Below, one piece after another: positions 7,313 to 9,156 of a stretch of DNA of 9,156 nucleotides. The notes below the pieces were generated by a model, which worked only from the letters and a program-made list of their open reading frames with translations, made no database searches and had not been told where the DNA came from. A program made the position numbers and the translations under genes. The stretch spans positions 1 to 9,156 of the forward strand of contig JAOZOL010000082.1 of NCBI GenBank assembly GCA_029933295.1, written 5' to 3'. The stretch is from Desulfobacterales bacterium. GTDB taxonomy: Bacteria; Desulfobacterota; Desulfobacteria; Desulfobacterales; Desulfosalsimonadaceae. Positions within the stretch are counted from its first letter, which is position 1. Each line of letters opens with the position of its first letter.

Positions 7313-9019
7313 TCAGCCCTTCATGGCCTGGCGGGCAATATATCTGATGTTCGGAAAAAGGCTGTGGGAAGCATCTTCCAAAATCTTAACCGCATCTTCT
7401 GTCCCTATTGTTTTTAAAGCAATGGCCGCCCCCTTTCGATTGGTCTGCTTTAACATATCTTTCAGTCCCACACGTCCGGTCAGGGTTTGGGTTAAAAACG
7501 GGAGGCACCGATTCGAACCACATCGACCAAGGGTTTTAAAACATTCAATGACATGCGTTTCCTGGTCGGATTTGAATTTTTCCTGACCCAGATAATTTAA
7601 AAGAAAATCTTCGGATGTACCGCTCTTATCCACTTTCATATAATTTAAAATGGTACGGCGTATGAAATCGTTTTCATCATTAATGAGGGTGTAAAGTTTT
7701 TGAATGTTTTTTACATCCTGTTGCAGGAGACAATTAATAACAACCTGGCGGACTTTTACAGATGAATGATGAATCATTTTAAATAAAATCTGTATCGGCT
7801 CCTCCCCTTTAATTTGACACAGAATATTTACAAGATTTACGATAAGTTCTTCTTCCGGACGGTTCAAAAGTGCCTCTATGGGCCTGTAATCCCGTGAAGC
7901 CAATGAATTTATAACACCCATTAACATCTGTCGGACATTTAAAGGCGATGCCTTAAGAAACATGTTGCAAAGCGATTCTATGGCATCTGGCTGAAAAAGG
8001 AGAAGGAAATTCTTAACTTTTGCCAGTTGTTTTTCATCCAGGTCATCCCATGACTCCTGCAACGGCAAAAGCGATTTATCGCTGTGTACTGATACGAAAA
8101 ATTTATCTATGGCCGGCCTTATCCATGGCGTTCCAGCCTCTGTATAAGTTAACACATAACGTAAACTTTTAAGAATCCGCTGTGTAATTTCAAAATCTTT
8201 GCGGGCAATTGAATCGTTAAATTCTTCCTCAAAAGCTTCGAGAATCGACTCAAAATTTTCCTTTTGTTTGTTCTGCAAAAGACAATCGATTAATGCGTCT
8301 AAAAAATCGGGAGTGGGATCACGCTTCTCCTCCAAACGGACCATGGTGTTAAGTTCTTCATATTCTCTTTGCGTAATCGCAAGGGCATTAATATCAATGG
8401 GTAAAATTGATTCAAATTCCTCATCTGCTTTGATATTTTTTTGAGAAGATGAAGAAAGCTTGCTTTCAGGCTTAGGTGTTGTTGTAAAATCCATTTCAGG
8501 TTCAGCACCCCAAAAAAGATCTGCTACATTGTATTGAATGTGTGGAAGAAAATTTGACCAGAGGGCGGTTACCAGATCCCCATCAGGTTCGTCTGCCAGG
8601 ATACGGTATTTATTCAAAATGCCTAAAAAAACATTTAATTCTTCTTCTTCAATCCCCTTCTTGAATTTGAGCCACTGGATTCCGTCACGAAAAAGGTTAT
8701 AGGTCAAATAACCTTCTTCCCGGGGCTCGGAAAGAATCACTTTTCCTTTAAAATTAAGCGCCCCGCTTGCAAACTCAAATCGCAGGCTGCCATTTATCTT
8801 AAGGTAATTTTCAAGTTGGGTATAAAAATTTTTAAGGCCGGCCTTGCAATTGACATGGGTGTCCGGATATAAGGAATAATTTTTCCAGGCACGAAGAAAT
8901 GATTTGAGCACTACCTGGGCTTCCCTCCACTCTTTATCAGCCGCATCTTTATCCTTCAATACTTCATCAGGGGGGCCGTCTTTTATGGATTCTTGCTCTA
9001 TATCATTTTTTAAAACCAA
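7313..9019 (-). CDS. HEAT-repeat protein, scaffold partner of the HD-GYP protein
   Basis: This is a large soluble protein, 568 residues from the start chosen here. Residues 33-135 form an alpha/beta domain (motifs LYPDTH, then GSLRFEF, then FKGKVIL) also seen at the N-terminus of the HD-GYP neighbour. A polar Ser/Thr/Pro-rich linker follows at about 179-195. From about 345 to the end, helical pairs read as degenerate HEAT repeats, for example SVKVRQVVINCLL, DFIRRTILNYM and the final PNIRYIARQAMKG. HEAT arrays bind protein partners. The start is set at TTG 9019, which follows AGAGG by eight bases. An in-frame TTG at 9094 would add 25 residues but lies inside the predicted promoter spacer, so it is rejected. 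No catalytic motif or signal peptide is seen. A role as a regulator or scaffold beside the HD-GYP enzyme is inferred from the shared domain and the 20-base gap. Confidence 0.85.
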   Translation of the reverse strand: MVLKNDIEQESIKDGPPDEVLKDKDAADKEWREAQVVLKSFLRAWKNYSLYPDTHVNCKAGLKNFYTQLENYLKINGSLRFEFASGALNFKGKVILSEPREEGYLTYNLFRDGIQWLKFKKGIEEEELNVFLGILNKYRILADEPDGDLVTALWSNFLPHIQYNVADLFWGAEPEMDFTTTPKPESKLSSSSQKNIKADEEFESILPIDINALAITQREYEELNTMVRLEEKRDPTPDFLDALIDCLLQNKQKENFESILEAFEEEFNDSIARKDFEITQRILKSLRYVLTYTEAGTPWIRPAIDKFFVSVHSDKSLLPLQESWDDLDEKQLAKVKNFLLLFQPDAIESLCNMFLKASPLNVRQMLMGVINSLASRDYRPIEALLNRPEEELIVNLVNILCQIKGEEPIQILFKMIHHSSVKVRQVVINCLLQQDVKNIQKLYTLINDENDFIRRTILNYMKVDKSGTSEDFLLNYLGQEKFKSDQETHVIECFKTLGRCGSNRCLPFLTQTLTGRVGLKDMLKQTNRKGAAIALKTIGTEDAVKILEDASHSLFPNIRYIARQAMKG

Positions 9020-9027
9020 TATATTTT

Positions 9028-9032
9028 CCTCT
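9028..9032 (-). promoter_or_regulatory. Shine-Dalgarno that fixes the TTG start of the HEAT-repeat gene
   Basis: AGAGG on the minus strand precedes TTG 9019-9017 by eight bases. No early ATG exists in this frame, and no other early TTG or GTG has a comparable site. Confidence 0.7.
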
Positions 9033-9077
9033 TTTGATGCACCTATCCAACGGCACAATAGCTCATGAATTGATGAT

Positions 9078-9107
9078 ACTATGACAAAAAACAAGCTGCC
9101 ATGTCAA
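9078..9107 (-). promoter_or_regulatory. Sigma-70-type promoter of the HEAT/HD-GYP unit
   Basis: On the minus strand a perfect -35 TTGACA (9107-9102) is followed after 18 bases by CATAGT (9083-9078), a 4/6 match to the -10 consensus. Transcription would start near 9071 and leave about 50 bases of leader before TTG 9019. The bases further upstream, to the window end, are AT-rich and include the palindrome AATTTAAATT at 9138-9147. Confidence 0.6.
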
Positions 9108-9156
9108 GTATCTTGCTATTCAGGGTAACCGCATTTGAATTTAAATTTGAGGAAAA

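Overview
The window looks like chromosome from a mesophilic anaerobic member of the Desulfobacterota (former Deltaproteobacteria, perhaps Desulfobacteraceae-like). This is inferred from moderate, uneven GC, the style of the HD-GYP and HEAT-repeat proteins, and the pairing of a flavin oxidoreductase with a ferredoxin-type reductase. No marker gene settles it. Six protein-coding genes fill almost the whole window. I found no rRNA, tRNA, CRISPR array, insertion sequence or gene-free stretch over 300 bases.

Left block (+ strand, 102-2771): a CrtI/retinol-saturase-like FAD oxidoreductase is followed 15 bases later by an NAD(P)H-FAD-[2Fe-2S] reductase. They read as a two-gene unit in which the second protein could deliver electrons to the first or to its substrate.

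Middle (- strand, 2845-4089): one gene, convergent with the left block, encodes an unusual fusion. Its N-terminal half is an AbiEii/MenT-like nucleotidyltransferase and its C-terminal half a DEDDh 3'-5' exonuclease. It is preceded by a perfect extended -10 promoter (TGGTATAAT) and by short repeats that could be an operator. It has no obvious toxin-antitoxin partner here and is the most interesting gene in the window.

Right block (- strand, 4188-9019, transcribed right to left): a HEAT-repeat protein, an HD-GYP phosphodiesterase and a YtcJ-type amidohydrolase. The HEAT and HD-GYP genes are 20 bases apart, both appear to start at TTG with a good Shine-Dalgarno sequence, and share a similar N-terminal domain, so they probably act in one cyclic-di-GMP-related signalling pathway. 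A TTGACA/CATAGT promoter lies just before the HEAT gene, at the window edge. The amidohydrolase follows 78 bases later and may be co-transcribed, with no evident functional link.
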